Positions 1 through 7,642 of a stretch of 38,449 nucleotides of DNA are shown here, in pieces. Location of the stretch: NCBI GenBank assembly GCA_902793635.1, contig CADBEA010000021.1, positions 1 through 38,449 on the forward strand, read 5' to 3'. The stretch is from an uncultured Erysipelotrichaceae bacterium (GTDB taxonomy: Bacteria > Bacillota_I > Bacilli_A > Erysipelotrichales > Erysipelotrichaceae). Numbering within the stretch: the first letter of the stretch is position 1; each line of letters starts with the position of its first letter. The notes beneath the pieces were generated by a model, which saw only the letters and a list, made by a program, of their open reading frames with translations, ran no database searches and was not told the origin of the DNA. The position numbers and the translations under genes are program-made.

Positions 1-702
1 TTGTGTCATTCCCTGTACGGCAAGCATCTTTCGAAACACAGGATTTGTATACTGGTATCCTCTGTCACTGTGGAACAGCGGCTTCGCATCCGGATTGGCA
101 GCGATCGCCTTCCTGAATGTATTGAATACCAGGGCGTTATCATTATGGTCACTCACTGCCCAGGAAACGATTGAGCGGTCATAGAGATCCATGAATGCGC
201 TGAGGTAGATCTTTCCTTTTCCGCCCGGGACCTTGAGCTCTGTGACGTCTGTAGTCCATTTCTCATTCGGTGCAGATGCTTCGAAATTCCTTCCAAGAAG
301 ATTGTCTGCCTTCCGATCCTTCTTATTGCTTACCGTACAGCAGTTCCTCACTCTGCGGATCGAGGAGTGAATGCCTGTGATCCTCATGATCCTGCGGATC
401 CGTTTGGGCTTGTAGTCCGTTCCTTCTTCTCTATTCAGGAAGATCGTCATACGCCTGTATCCAAGGATCCCGCCATAACGTTCATGGCGTTCTTCGATCT
501 TTCCGGCGATCTCTATGTCTTCAAGTTCCTTGACCGGGATATCTCTGTTCAGCCATTTGTAATAAGCTGCACGGCTGATCTCCAGCTTCCTGCACATCCA
601 GCTGATACTGTAATCCTGTTCCTCATGCAATTCTCTGATTGCCAGATACTTCACTTCGTTTTTCGCTTTTGAGAAGATCGCCTCCTTTCGATTTCCTCTA
701 CT
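1..702 (-). CDS. IS3-family transposase OrfB (DDE integrase), partial
   Basis: An open frame with no stop runs from the end of orfA to the window edge, in the -1 frame relative to orfA. Translation by eye gives an HTH_21-like stretch (ISWMCRKLEISRAAYYKWL), a region ending in YGGILGYRRM, then the integrase core with NEKWTTDVTELK, carrying the first catalytic Asp, and FHSDRGYQYT, carrying the second. The catalytic Glu, expected about 35 residues later, lies beyond base 1. OrfB supplies strand cleavage and transfer. There is no good independent ATG; the product is probably made as an OrfAB fusion by -1 frameshifting at the A7 run at 702-708. Frame and family are clear. Whether the element is intact cannot be judged here. 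Confidence 0.85.
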
Positions 703-1358
703 TTTTTTAACAGTACAGCCTCCATCTCAAGTTCCTTGATCCTTGCCTGCAGGATCTTGTTCTGCCGCTGCAGTTTCTCTACTTCCGTGAGTTCCGATTC
801 TTCTTTGCGTTTACCGCGTTTGTCAGCGAGTGCTTCACTGCCATTCTTCAAATACTTCTGTACCCAGCCGTACACCTGACTGTACGAAACGCCATAGACT
901 GCCGCGGTGTTCTTGTAATCATTATTGTGTTCGATACAGTACTTTACGATCTTTTCACGCTCTTCCTGCGTTGTCTTTCTACGCGCCATCTTTGTATAGA
1001 CCTCCGGCTTGGAAATGTAATCCTTAAGCTCTTCATGTCCATTATACTTGGCTATCCACTTCCGCAAGGTCTCGTGACTGGGAATCTGATACTTATTGCA
1101 TATCGTCTCCAGAGATCCGTTACCGGATAGATATTCTTCTACTGCATTGGTTTTGAATTCCTTTGTATAGGAACTGTTTTTCATTTTGGGCATCAAAGAC
1201 TCTGGCCCATTCTCACGATACTTTTTGACCCATTCCTTGACTATCGATATATTTACTCTAAGACTTTCTGCTATTTGACTGGTTCCTGCAATACCGTTTA
1301 TATAGTTCTCACATGCCTTGATCTTTTCCTCATAGGATACCTTTGGTTTCCTTCCCAT
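651..1358 (-). CDS. IS3-family transposase OrfA (HTH protein)
   Basis: This 235-residue protein is the DNA-binding half of the transposase and is thought to recognise the element's ends. It carries three successive helix-turn-helix units (around residues 8-50, 60-100 and 125-165), followed by a leucine-zipper-like coiled coil (EKLQRQNKILQARIKELEME) typical of IS3 OrfA. It is longer than the one-HTH OrfA of about 100 residues in many IS3 members and fits the IS150-like type with repeated HTH units. The ATG at 1358 is chosen over the upstream frame extension because GGAGGTG lies about ten bases before it. The gene ends in a basic tail overlapping the orfB frame. Confidence 0.85.
   Translation of the reverse strand: MGRKPKVSYEEKIKACENYINGIAGTSQIAESLRVNISIVKEWVKKYRENGPESLMPKMKNSSYTKEFKTNAVEEYLSGNGSLETICNKYQIPSHETLRKWIAKYNGHEELKDYISKPEVYTKMARRKTTQEEREKIVKYCIEHNNDYKNTAAVYGVSYSQVYGWVQKYLKNGSEALADKRGKRKEESELTEVEKLQRQNKILQARIKELEMEAVLLKKVEEIERRRSSQKRKTK
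681..708 (-). promoter_or_regulatory. Programmed -1 frameshift site joining orfA and orfB
   Basis: In the orfA frame the minus strand reads TTA AAA AAA GTA, so the heptamer A AAA AAA (702-708) is positioned for tandem -1 slippage into the orfB frame. An AGGAGG sequence (complement of 681-686) lies just downstream. It may pause ribosomes or help a weak internal start. IS3 elements are known to use such signals; use here is inferred. Confidence 0.65.
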
Positions 1359-1443
1359 GATAAAATCCCACCTCCATAGATACACGTTTCTATATTTCGT
1401 GTGTCTACTTTGGCGGGATCATATCAAGCCGGGCTGCTATTTT

Positions 1444-1980
1444 TCATATATCTTCCAGAGACAGGTTCTTCGGGCGCTCCGGACGATCCGGAAGTGTTCC
1501 GAGTTTCTTTACATAGTAGTCGACACCGGTCCATCGGTGCATCTTGTATCCGAAGTCAGCGAATGCTGCTTTTTTTTCGAATCCGAATTTTTCATGGATC
1601 GCATCCGAACCTTCGTTGCCCTGTGTCACAATCGAAACCAGCCAGAGGTAGCCGTCCTTTTCCGCCAGTTCGATGATCGCCCGCATCAGTTTCGAACCGA
1701 TGCCCTTTCCCTTTTCTTTCCTGTCGACATAGATGGCAAGATCCGCCGTCCAGTCATAGGCGCTGCGGGGATTGAAGGCGGAAAGATAGGCATAGCCGAG
1801 AACCTTTCCCTCTTCTTCGTAAACGATCCAGGGATACTTTTTCATGATCCCTTCCATGCGTTTTTCGAACTGTTCCCTGCTCAGCGGTTTCTCTTCGAAG
1901 GTCACCATCGTTGTTTCGATATAAGGGTTGTAGATCTCTGCGAACTGCTGCGCGTCGGAAAGAGCTGCCATGCGGATCAT
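1444..1980 (-). CDS. GNAT N-acetyltransferase, phosphinothricin-acetyltransferase-like
   Basis: This 178-residue protein has the GNAT fold. The N-terminal AEIYNPYIETTMVTFEEKPL stretch is characteristic of the PAT/Bar/YncA branch, and the acetyl-CoA loop appears as KGKGIGSKLM near residue 96. Such enzymes acetylate amino groups of small molecules (phosphinothricin, methionine derivatives or other amino acids) in the cytosol; the substrate here cannot be read from sequence. Its ATG overlaps the stop of the amidohydrolase gene (ATGA, 1977-1980), so translation is probably coupled and it is the last gene of a three-gene operon. The IS3 element sits just downstream and may have displaced the operon terminator. 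Confidence 0.85.
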   Translation of the reverse strand: MIRMAALSDAQQFAEIYNPYIETTMVTFEEKPLSREQFEKRMEGIMKKYPWIVYEEEGKVLGYAYLSAFNPRSAYDWTADLAIYVDRKEKGKGIGSKLMRAIIELAEKDGYLWLVSIVTQGNEGSDAIHEKFGFEKKAAFADFGYKMHRWTGVDYYVKKLGTLPDRPERPKNLSLEDI

Positions 1981-3521
1981 CGTTCGTATACCGTCCTTCC
2001 GTCCATGACTGTCATCATGACGGCGATTTCATGGATCTTTTCCGGTTCTGTTTCCTCAGGATCAGCTGACAGTACGGCAAAATCCGCGAAATACCCTTCC
2101 CTGATCTTTCCGCAGTTTTCCATGCCGAGCAGTTCATATGCCCTGTCGGTATAGGAATCCAGGGCTTCCTTTACGGTCATGGCCTCATTGGTATTCATGG
2201 TCCTGCCGTTAGTCAGTGACTTTCTGGTAACGGCAAGCTCGATTCCTTTCAGCGGATCGGGCAGTTCCACCGGTGCGTCGCTGCCGTTGGCAGTCGGAAC
2301 GTTTCTGTACAATGTCGCAAACGGATAACTGTATTTTGCCCTTTCGCCGACCCTTTTTTCCAGGATGCCGGCGTCATAATCGATGAACAGTGTCTGGATA
2401 TAGCAGGAAAGATTCAGTTTCAGGATCTTCTCCAGCTGGTCTTTGCGCATGATCTGACAGTGGACAAGTCCGTTATGAAGCGGATTGCCTTCGTACATGT
2501 TCTGTTCATAGACATCCAGGATCTGATCCAGAGCAGCGTCGCCGATGGCATGGGAAATGACCGGCATGTTGTAGCTCTGGGCCAGGCGGAAGAATGTTTC
2601 CACTTCCTCGTCGTCATAGATCAGGATACCGCAGCTGTCCGGATCGTCGCTGTAAGGCATGGTCAGGGCGGCCGTGCGGGCACCGAGCGATCCGTCCAGG
2701 ATCAGTTTCAAAGGACCGATCACGAAGGCGTCGCTGCCGACACCGGCCGTGTATCCTTCATCCAGGAATCTGCTGAATTCTTCCGGATCATGGAATTCGC
2801 ACTGTTCGGACACTCGCAGGTTCATCCCGTTTTCCATTGCCAGATGCTCGAATGCCTTCAGAGCCGGCTTATAGGATGAAGTGAAACTGACGAAGTCGTC
2901 ACTGCCGACAGCGGTAATGCCATGGGCATTGCAGTACTGTGCGCCTTTGCGGATATATTCCTTCAGCGTTTCTTCGTCCGGTTCCTGCCAGGCTTTCTTC
3001 AGAAGCCGCAGAGCGTTTTCCTTGATGATGCCGTTGGCATAATCAATGTCGCCTTCCTCTGCTTCCGTATCTTCCGTGATGCCGGCAAGTTCCAGTGCCT
3101 TCGAGTTGGCACAGGCGACATGGCCGCAGGCTCTGGTCAGGACGATCGGCACGTCGGTGCTGATCGCGTCCAGGCTTGCTTTGTCGATCTGCAGGTTGTC
3201 ATGATAGCCTCTGCCTCTGAGCCACTGTCCTTGTTTGAGGGAAGGAAGCGCCTTGCGGGTCAGTTCCAGGACTTCTTCGGAACCGGTGCAGTGATTGAGC
3301 ATCAGAGTGCTGAGGTATTCACCAAGCCCAAACAGATGCATATGGGTGTCCGCAAAACCCGGCACGACATACATACCGGACAGTTCCACCGTCTCGTCGC
3401 CTTCCCGCAGGAGAGAGCGGATTTCTTCGTCGCTTCCGGTTCTGGTGATCAGATGGTCTTCGACCAGAAAGGCAGTATCGGCAGAATCCTTGATCCGGCA
3501 GTTGAGATATGCTGTTGCCAT
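1977..3521 (-). CDS. Amidohydrolase, YtcJ-like metal-dependent hydrolase
   Basis: This 514-residue cytosolic protein belongs to the amidohydrolase superfamily (Amidohydro_3, YtcJ type). It has the N-terminal small beta domain, the metal-binding HxH at H60 and H62 (GFADTHMHLFG), the family stretch RGRGYHDN, a later metal-ligand region SHAIGDAALDQIL, and a C-terminal NGSDAPVELPDPLKGI segment with the final Asp. The C terminus returns to the beta domain (GYFADFAVL). Family members hydrolyse amide or related bonds of small molecules; the substrate is unknown. The start has a perfect AGGAGG that overlaps the ABC gene's TAG stop, eight bases upstream, so it is cotranscribed with the exporter and the acetyltransferase. 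The trio could modify and export one compound, but that is speculation. Confidence 0.85.
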   Translation of the reverse strand: MATAYLNCRIKDSADTAFLVEDHLITRTGSDEEIRSLLREGDETVELSGMYVVPGFADTHMHLFGLGEYLSTLMLNHCTGSEEVLELTRKALPSLKQGQWLRGRGYHDNLQIDKASLDAISTDVPIVLTRACGHVACANSKALELAGITEDTEAEEGDIDYANGIIKENALRLLKKAWQEPDEETLKEYIRKGAQYCNAHGITAVGSDDFVSFTSSYKPALKAFEHLAMENGMNLRVSEQCEFHDPEEFSRFLDEGYTAGVGSDAFVIGPLKLILDGSLGARTAALTMPYSDDPDSCGILIYDDEEVETFFRLAQSYNMPVISHAIGDAALDQILDVYEQNMYEGNPLHNGLVHCQIMRKDQLEKILKLNLSCYIQTLFIDYDAGILEKRVGERAKYSYPFATLYRNVPTANGSDAPVELPDPLKGIELAVTRKSLTNGRTMNTNEAMTVKEALDSYTDRAYELLGMENCGKIREGYFADFAVLSADPEETEPEKIHEIAVMMTVMDGRTVYER

Positions 3522-3529
3522 ATGACCTC

Positions 3530-5350
3530 CTATTGTGTCAGTTCCGGCACCTTGAACTGGGTATTGTAAAGTTCGGTATATACGCCGCCGGCATTGACCA
3601 GTTCCTTATGGGTGCCGCGTTCCACGATCTCACCGTCCTTGACGACAAGAATTTCATCGGCGTGCAGGATGGTGGAAAGACGATGGGCGATCAGGATCGA
3701 AGTACGGTCGTCGATCAGCGGATCAATGGCATCCTGAATCGCCTTTTCACTGATCGAATCCAGCGAAGCGGTCGCTTCGTCGAAGATCATGACATACGGA
3801 TCCTTGAGCAGGATACGGGCAATGGAAATACGCTGTTTCTCACCGCCGGACAGTTTCAGGCCGCGGTTGCCGACCGGTGTATCATAGCCTTTTTCCTGAC
3901 TGACGATAAAGTCATGGATATTGGCCTTGCGGCAGGCTTCCTCAAGTTCCTCCTGGGTGGCATCCGGTTTGGCATACAGCAGGTTCTCACGGATCGTGCC
4001 GTTGAAAAGATATGTTTCCTGGGTGACGATACCGATATTGTCACGCAGCCAGGCAAGATCAAGATCACGGACATCATGGCCGTCGAACTTCACCGCTCCC
4101 CTGGTCACGTCATAAAGACGTGGAATCAGGTTGACCGTCGTCGACTTGCCGGAGCCGGAAGGACCGACGATGGCGATACTGTTGCCGCTCTTGAGGTCGA
4201 AGCAGATGTTCTTGAGGATCATCTTGTCTTCGTCATACTGGAACCAGACATGGTCGAACGTGATATTGCCTTCCGCCGTTTCCGGAATCAGGGCGTTTTC
4301 CTTATTCTTGATTTCAATCGGCAGATCGAAGTAATCGAAGATGCGGGTGAACATCGCCATCGAACGGATCCAGTCGACCTGGATATTCAGCAGCTGGTTG
4401 ACCGGGCCGTACATTCTGCCCAGCAGTGTGACAAGAACGGAAATGTCACCGACCGAAAGGTCGTGGTCATATTTCATCATCAGGATGCCGCCGATCAGAT
4501 ACATCAGCATCGGTCCGATCGAGGAGATCGTACTGATAATGACCATGAACCAGCGGCCCGCCATGGCTTCCTTGACATTCAGATTCACCATCTTTTCATT
4601 GACAGCACGGTACTTTTCGAATTCCATTTTCTCCATGCCGAACAGCTTGACCAGCAGCTGGCCGGAGACGGAAAGTGTCTCGTTCAGGATACCATTGATC
4701 TCATCGTTGCAGGCCTGTGCCTCATTGGTCAAAGACCATCTGGTTTTACCGGCAGTCCGTGTCGGGATCGTAAACAAAGGAACAATGATGATGCCGACAA
4801 GGGCCAGCACGACGTTCTTCTGGAACATGGCGACAACCGCAACGACCAGGGTAATGGAATTGGACAGGATCGAGCGGAACGTGTTGGTGATGATCTGCTT
4901 GACACCGTCGATATCACTGGTCATGCGGGTGATGATATCACCCTGGCTGTTGGTCGTGAAGAAACGGTGCGACATCTGCTGCAGATGCTGGTACATCTCA
5001 TTGCGCATGTCATAGGTAATATGCTGGGCAATCCAGGTGTTCAGATAGCTTTCCAGAACTCCGATCAGATTGGAACCCAGGGTGACACATAAAGAAATGA
5101 TGATCAGCTTGATCAGCAGATCAAGATTGCGGCCGATCAGGCCTTCGTCAATAATACGGCCGGTGAGAATACTTGGATAGATTGAAAGGATGGACGATAC
5201 AATAATTGCCGCAAATACCAGCAGCATCTGTTTCCAGTAAGGTTTCAGATAGGAAAACACCCGGATCAGAAGTTCTTTTGTAATCTTCGGGGCATTCTGT
5301 TTTTCTTCTTCACTGAGAAACTTGCCACCGCGGCCTCCTCGCATGGACAT
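3530..5350 (-). CDS. ABC exporter with fused membrane and ATPase domains
   Basis: A 606-residue half-transporter of the multidrug/lipid exporter type (MsbA/LmrA/YheI-like). Residues about 38-335 form a six-helix type-I exporter domain; residues 363-600 form the nucleotide-binding domain with Walker A GPSGSGKS (396-403), Q-loop Q444, signature LSGGE (500-504), Walker B VMIFDE (520-525) and switch His556. It should act as a homodimer or with a partner, exporting a hydrophobic or amphipathic substrate that cannot be predicted. The first ATG (5350) has AGGAG about ten bases upstream; a second in-frame ATG lies six bases later. It is the first gene of the operon, separated from the DUF4956 gene by an intrinsic terminator. 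Confidence 0.92.
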   Translation of the reverse strand: MSMRGGRGGKFLSEEEKQNAPKITKELLIRVFSYLKPYWKQMLLVFAAIIVSSILSIYPSILTGRIIDEGLIGRNLDLLIKLIIISLCVTLGSNLIGVLESYLNTWIAQHITYDMRNEMYQHLQQMSHRFFTTNSQGDIITRMTSDIDGVKQIITNTFRSILSNSITLVVAVVAMFQKNVVLALVGIIIVPLFTIPTRTAGKTRWSLTNEAQACNDEINGILNETLSVSGQLLVKLFGMEKMEFEKYRAVNEKMVNLNVKEAMAGRWFMVIISTISSIGPMLMYLIGGILMMKYDHDLSVGDISVLVTLLGRMYGPVNQLLNIQVDWIRSMAMFTRIFDYFDLPIEIKNKENALIPETAEGNITFDHVWFQYDEDKMILKNICFDLKSGNSIAIVGPSGSGKSTTVNLIPRLYDVTRGAVKFDGHDVRDLDLAWLRDNIGIVTQETYLFNGTIRENLLYAKPDATQEELEEACRKANIHDFIVSQEKGYDTPVGNRGLKLSGGEKQRISIARILLKDPYVMIFDEATASLDSISEKAIQDAIDPLIDDRTSILIAHRLSTILHADEILVVKDGEIVERGTHKELVNAGGVYTELYNTQFKVPELTQ

Positions 5351-5380
5351 AAGCTTTACTCTCCTGTCTGTAATTGTACC

Positions 5381-5403
5381 AAAAAAGACAGGCAGAGCCT
5401 GTC
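5381..5403 (-). terminator. Intrinsic terminator after the DUF4956 gene
   Basis: On the minus strand GACAGGC (complement of 5397-5403) and GCCTGTC (5387-5393) form a perfect 7-bp stem with a 3-nt loop, followed by six T (5381-5386). It ends the VTC-DUF4956 transcript just before the ABC gene. Confidence 0.9.
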
Positions 5404-5419
5404 AATTGATATATGTTTT

Positions 5420-6094
5420 TTACAGTTCGCCGGCGATTGTCGAAGCACGGCCGCAGATGACCGGCAGATTGCCGTTGCGGACTCTGATCTGATCGATCAT
5501 CGTCTTTTCCTCAGCGGCATTCTTCAGACGGATGCTGTACTCAGCCTGGAACATTGTGCCAAGGTTCAGAGTACGTACAGATTCGATCTGATACGATGTC
5601 GTATATTTTTTGAATACTTCGTCAAACACATTCGTGTAATCGAGGTCTTCCGGCATGTTGATGCGGATATTGCGGTAAGTGCCGTCCGCATCCAGAATGC
5701 CTGTTTTGGCATAGATCAGATACAGCGCGCATACAGCGATCGTTGCCGCAAGAGCGAACCAGATATAACCCATGCCGGTGCATAAGCCGATACCCATGGC
5801 CAGGAAGATGATCAGAATATCACTTGCCTTGCCCGGCAGGGAACGGAAACGGACCAGTGAGAAGCTGCCGGCGACAGCTACACCGACGCCGAGATTGCCG
5901 TTGACCATCAGGATAATGACCTGCACGATGGCCGGCAGGATCGCCAGGGTCAGTGAGAAGCCTTTGTTGGGATGCTCGCAGGCCCGATAGACGAGCGCGA
6001 TCAGCAGACCGCATATGACAGACGCCGCCAGACAAAGCAGGACAGCGGTAATACTTAAGCTGGAAACAGCACCGTTTAATACTGAAGTGAACAT
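5420..6094 (-). CDS. DUF4956 membrane protein
   Basis: A 224-residue protein with about four hydrophobic helices in the first 130 residues (for example around 13-37 and 49-65), an FSLVRFRSLPGK motif on a cytoplasmic loop, and a soluble alpha/beta C-terminal domain of about 90 residues. This matches the DUF4956 family. It follows the VTC-domain gene with a 19-base overlap (6076-6094) and has its own AAAGGAG ribosome site. In many Bacillota DUF4956 and VTC-domain genes are neighbours, so the two probably form a membrane-associated unit related to polyphosphate. No biochemical role for DUF4956 is known to me. The conserved basic loop could contact a polyanion, which is only a guess. Confidence 0.85.
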   Translation of the reverse strand: MFTSVLNGAVSSLSITAVLLCLAASVICGLLIALVYRACEHPNKGFSLTLAILPAIVQVIILMVNGNLGVGVAVAGSFSLVRFRSLPGKASDILIIFLAMGIGLCTGMGYIWFALAATIAVCALYLIYAKTGILDADGTYRNIRINMPEDLDYTNVFDEVFKKYTTSYQIESVRTLNLGTMFQAEYSIRLKNAAEEKTMIDQIRVRNGNLPVICGRASTIAGEL

Positions 6095-6849
6095 ACTCGA
6101 TTCTCCTTTTCTGTGTATACATGTTCCGGAATTCTTCTCGTTCTTCCGGTCTTTTCAAAATTGATGGTATAGATCGTTCCGTATTTGGAAAACGAAGTCT
6201 GCCGCAGGTTCATCCGGGACAGGATCCTGACCAGCCAGAGCGGATAGCGGTTCATCGCTTTGACTTCCAGCATGACCTTCCCTTCCGCCAGTTTCTTTTC
6301 CGTACCGTCTTCGTACAGACTCACGTGGTCAGTGCGGTAGCGGATATTGGTATCAAAGGTAATACGGACATCCTGTTCGTCGACGGCCGCGTAACATTCC
6401 CTGTCGTAGATGATCAGCACTCTGGCTTCCGGATTGTAGAAGTTCATGATGTATTCGATCTCGTCGGCTGTGTTGTTATGCACGTGATGGGGAATGCCAT
6501 ATTCGAGATACTGTTCCGCCTCCTCTTCATTCAGGACAATGCGGCGTTTGTATACGATATCGTCATATTTCTTCTTGGTTTCCAGAAAGACCGGCTTTTT
6601 GCCGTCCGGCTGACCGTAGCTGCGCAGTCTCAGTTTCATCTTGTAGTCGGGTTTGCTGAGGCTGTGAATGATCAGATCTGAGCCGGCTGTGTCGTAGTAG
6701 ACACTCTGTACCGTGTATTTGTAATAAACGTCTTCCTTGATATGCCTGCCGCACAGTTGGATAAACATTTCCGCCTGCGCAGGTGTCAGTTCATATTTGT
6801 CTTCCACCCGCTGGAATACGTCAATGACTTCATTTCTTTCTTCGCTCAT
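6076..6849 (-). CDS. VTC-domain protein (polyphosphate polymerase-like)
   Basis: This 257-residue protein matches the VTC/CYTH-like triphosphate tunnel fold. Visible marks are an N-terminal VEDKYELT (normally RxEKKY), the strand KMKLRLRSYG, LETKKKYDDIVYKRR, a central IIYDREC, and the C-terminal MLEVKAMNRYPLWL followed by SFSKYGTIY. The alternating Lys/Arg and Glu strands line the tunnel that binds polyphosphate. Yeast Vtc4 makes polyphosphate from ATP; bacterial homologues are assumed to make or bind it. The gene begins with AAGGAGG and leads the operon with the DUF4956 protein, which presumably anchors it at the membrane. The opening motif has D in place of the usual second basic residue, a mild departure. 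Confidence 0.85.
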   Translation of the reverse strand: MSEERNEVIDVFQRVEDKYELTPAQAEMFIQLCGRHIKEDVYYKYTVQSVYYDTAGSDLIIHSLSKPDYKMKLRLRSYGQPDGKKPVFLETKKKYDDIVYKRRIVLNEEEAEQYLEYGIPHHVHNNTADEIEYIMNFYNPEARVLIIYDRECYAAVDEQDVRITFDTNIRYRTDHVSLYEDGTEKKLAEGKVMLEVKAMNRYPLWLVRILSRMNLRQTSFSKYGTIYTINFEKTGRTRRIPEHVYTEKENRVCSLQY

Positions 6850-6954
6850 TTTCGGCCTCCTTGTCTTTACAGCTGTAATGTTACCGGGTCAGTATGGTCG
6901 GAAAATGAATGCATTCTGAAGTTTATGTGAACAATCCTGAAGTCTTTGTGCACA

Positions 6955-6985
6955 TAAAAAAAATGATCCGCGGCTGGATCATTTT
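6955..6985 (-). terminator. Intrinsic terminator of queT
   Basis: A perfect 10-bp stem (AAAATGATCC / GGATCATTTT, 6960-6969 and 6976-6985) with a 6-nt loop is followed on the minus strand by a run of T. Confidence 0.9.
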
Positions 6986-6990
6986 CCTGT

Positions 6991-7503
6991 TCAGTCCTGA
7001 AAGATTCCTTTTTTCTCGAGCTGCCTGACAAGAATATAGCCAAGCGTGCACGCGATGATTTCACCGACCGCAACGAAGAAGCCGTTGATGAACAGTCCGG
7101 TGATGAAACTGTCCGGCATGAACAGATAAGCCAGTTCAGCGCCGACAAAGAAGAAATTGAAGACCACCGGCATCAGGATCGAAAGGACCGGGATACCGTT
7201 CACTTTGCGGTCTCTGAATTTCCAGGTGAAGTAGGCAGCCAGCAGTGTCGCTGCTGTGCCGATGACGGAGTCGAGCATGCCGGTCGGGTTCAGGCCGGTC
7301 ATGGCACCGATCAGGTTGCTGAGAAAGCAGCCGAGGGTAACACCGGCAATGGCCGGCTTGTAGATCAGCGGCAGCATCGTCAGTGCTTCCGCGAGTCTGA
7401 CCTGAATCTGGCCGAAAGCAATCATATTCAGACCCGGCGCGAAACAGAGCGCCGTATAGACCGCCGCAATCATGGCAATCCGGGTAAGTTTCTTAGTGTC
7501 CAT
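6991..7503 (-). CDS. queT: QueT-family transporter (ECF S component for a queuosine precursor)
   Basis: A 170-residue integral membrane protein with about five or six helices. The N-terminal KKLTRIAMIAAVYTALCF and the stretches GQIQVRLAEALTMLPLIYKP and GCFLSNLIGAMTGLNPTGML are typical of QueT, the substrate-binding component of energy-coupling-factor importers for a queuosine precursor. It would work with a shared ECF energising module, which is not in this window. The ATG at 7503 is preferred to the upstream frame start because TAAGGAG precedes it and a promoter plus structured leader lie upstream. It is monocistronic, bounded by terminators. Regulation by a queuosine-precursor riboswitch is likely by analogy. 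Confidence 0.88.
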   Translation of the reverse strand: MDTKKLTRIAMIAAVYTALCFAPGLNMIAFGQIQVRLAEALTMLPLIYKPAIAGVTLGCFLSNLIGAMTGLNPTGMLDSVIGTAATLLAAYFTWKFRDRKVNGIPVLSILMPVVFNFFFVGAELAYLFMPDSFITGLFINGFFVAVGEIIACTLGYILVRQLEKKGIFQD

Positions 7504-7577
7504 TGATGTAAATCTCCTTATTTTGGGTATACGTCGGGTAGCCGCTACCGACGGTGGCATCAACACCACGATTCCCT
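7504..7577 (-). ncRNA. Structured 5' leader of queT, candidate riboswitch
   Basis: About 70 nt lie between the promoter and the queT start. The leader holds a GGTG/CACC hairpin with a 7-nt loop (about 7552-7565), then a strong hairpin at 7532-7553 (CGTCGG / CCGACG stem, with TA/TA pairing inside), then the tail ACCCAAAATAAGGAG containing the ribosome site. PreQ1 riboswitches often precede queT. The A-rich tail running into the ribosome site is reminiscent of them, but I could not fit the sequence to the preQ1-I, -II or -III consensus, so the class is unassigned. Confidence 0.5.
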
Positions 7578-7605
7578 ATTATACACTGCTGTTTCCTTTT
7601 TTCAA
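7578..7605 (-). promoter_or_regulatory. Promoter of queT
   Basis: The minus strand shows TTGAAA (complement of 7600-7605), a 16-base spacer and a consensus TATAAT (complement of 7578-7583). The predicted transcript start is near 7571, just before the structured leader. Confidence 0.75.
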
Positions 7606-7610
7606 CCAAA

Positions 7611-7633
7611 ACAAAAACCGGCTTGTGCCGGTT
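7611..7633 (-). terminator. Intrinsic terminator of the YebC gene
   Basis: Minus strand AACCGGC-ACAA-GCCGGTT (stem arms 7627-7633 and 7616-7622) followed by TTTGTTTT. It lies nine bases past the YebC stop codon and abuts the queT promoter. Confidence 0.88.
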
Positions 7634-7642
7634 CATGTGTGC

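Larger units (their letters stand above)
1..1426 (-). mobile_element. IS3-family insertion sequence, truncated by the window edge
   Basis: Two overlapping frames on the minus strand form a typical IS3 orfA/orfB pair: an HTH protein followed, in the -1 frame, by a DDE integrase. The right (5') end is placed near 1426 because the minus strand there reads TGATATGATCCCGCCAAAG, which starts with TG and resembles IS3-family termini. The other terminus lies outside the window, so the inverted repeat and target duplication cannot be verified. The element lies immediately downstream of the acetyltransferase gene, leaving 17 bases between its stop codon and the proposed IS tip. Confidence 0.8.

Noticed and set aside
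3509..5092. A 527-codon plus-strand frame opposite the ABC transporter
   Set aside because: It is the antisense of a clear ABC exporter with all motifs, has no ribosome site, and its protein has no recognisable domain.
7504..7577. Assignment of the queT leader as a preQ1-II riboswitch
   Set aside because: The first hairpin has a GGTG/CACC stem as in preQ1-II, but its loop does not pair with the ribosome-site tail as that class requires.
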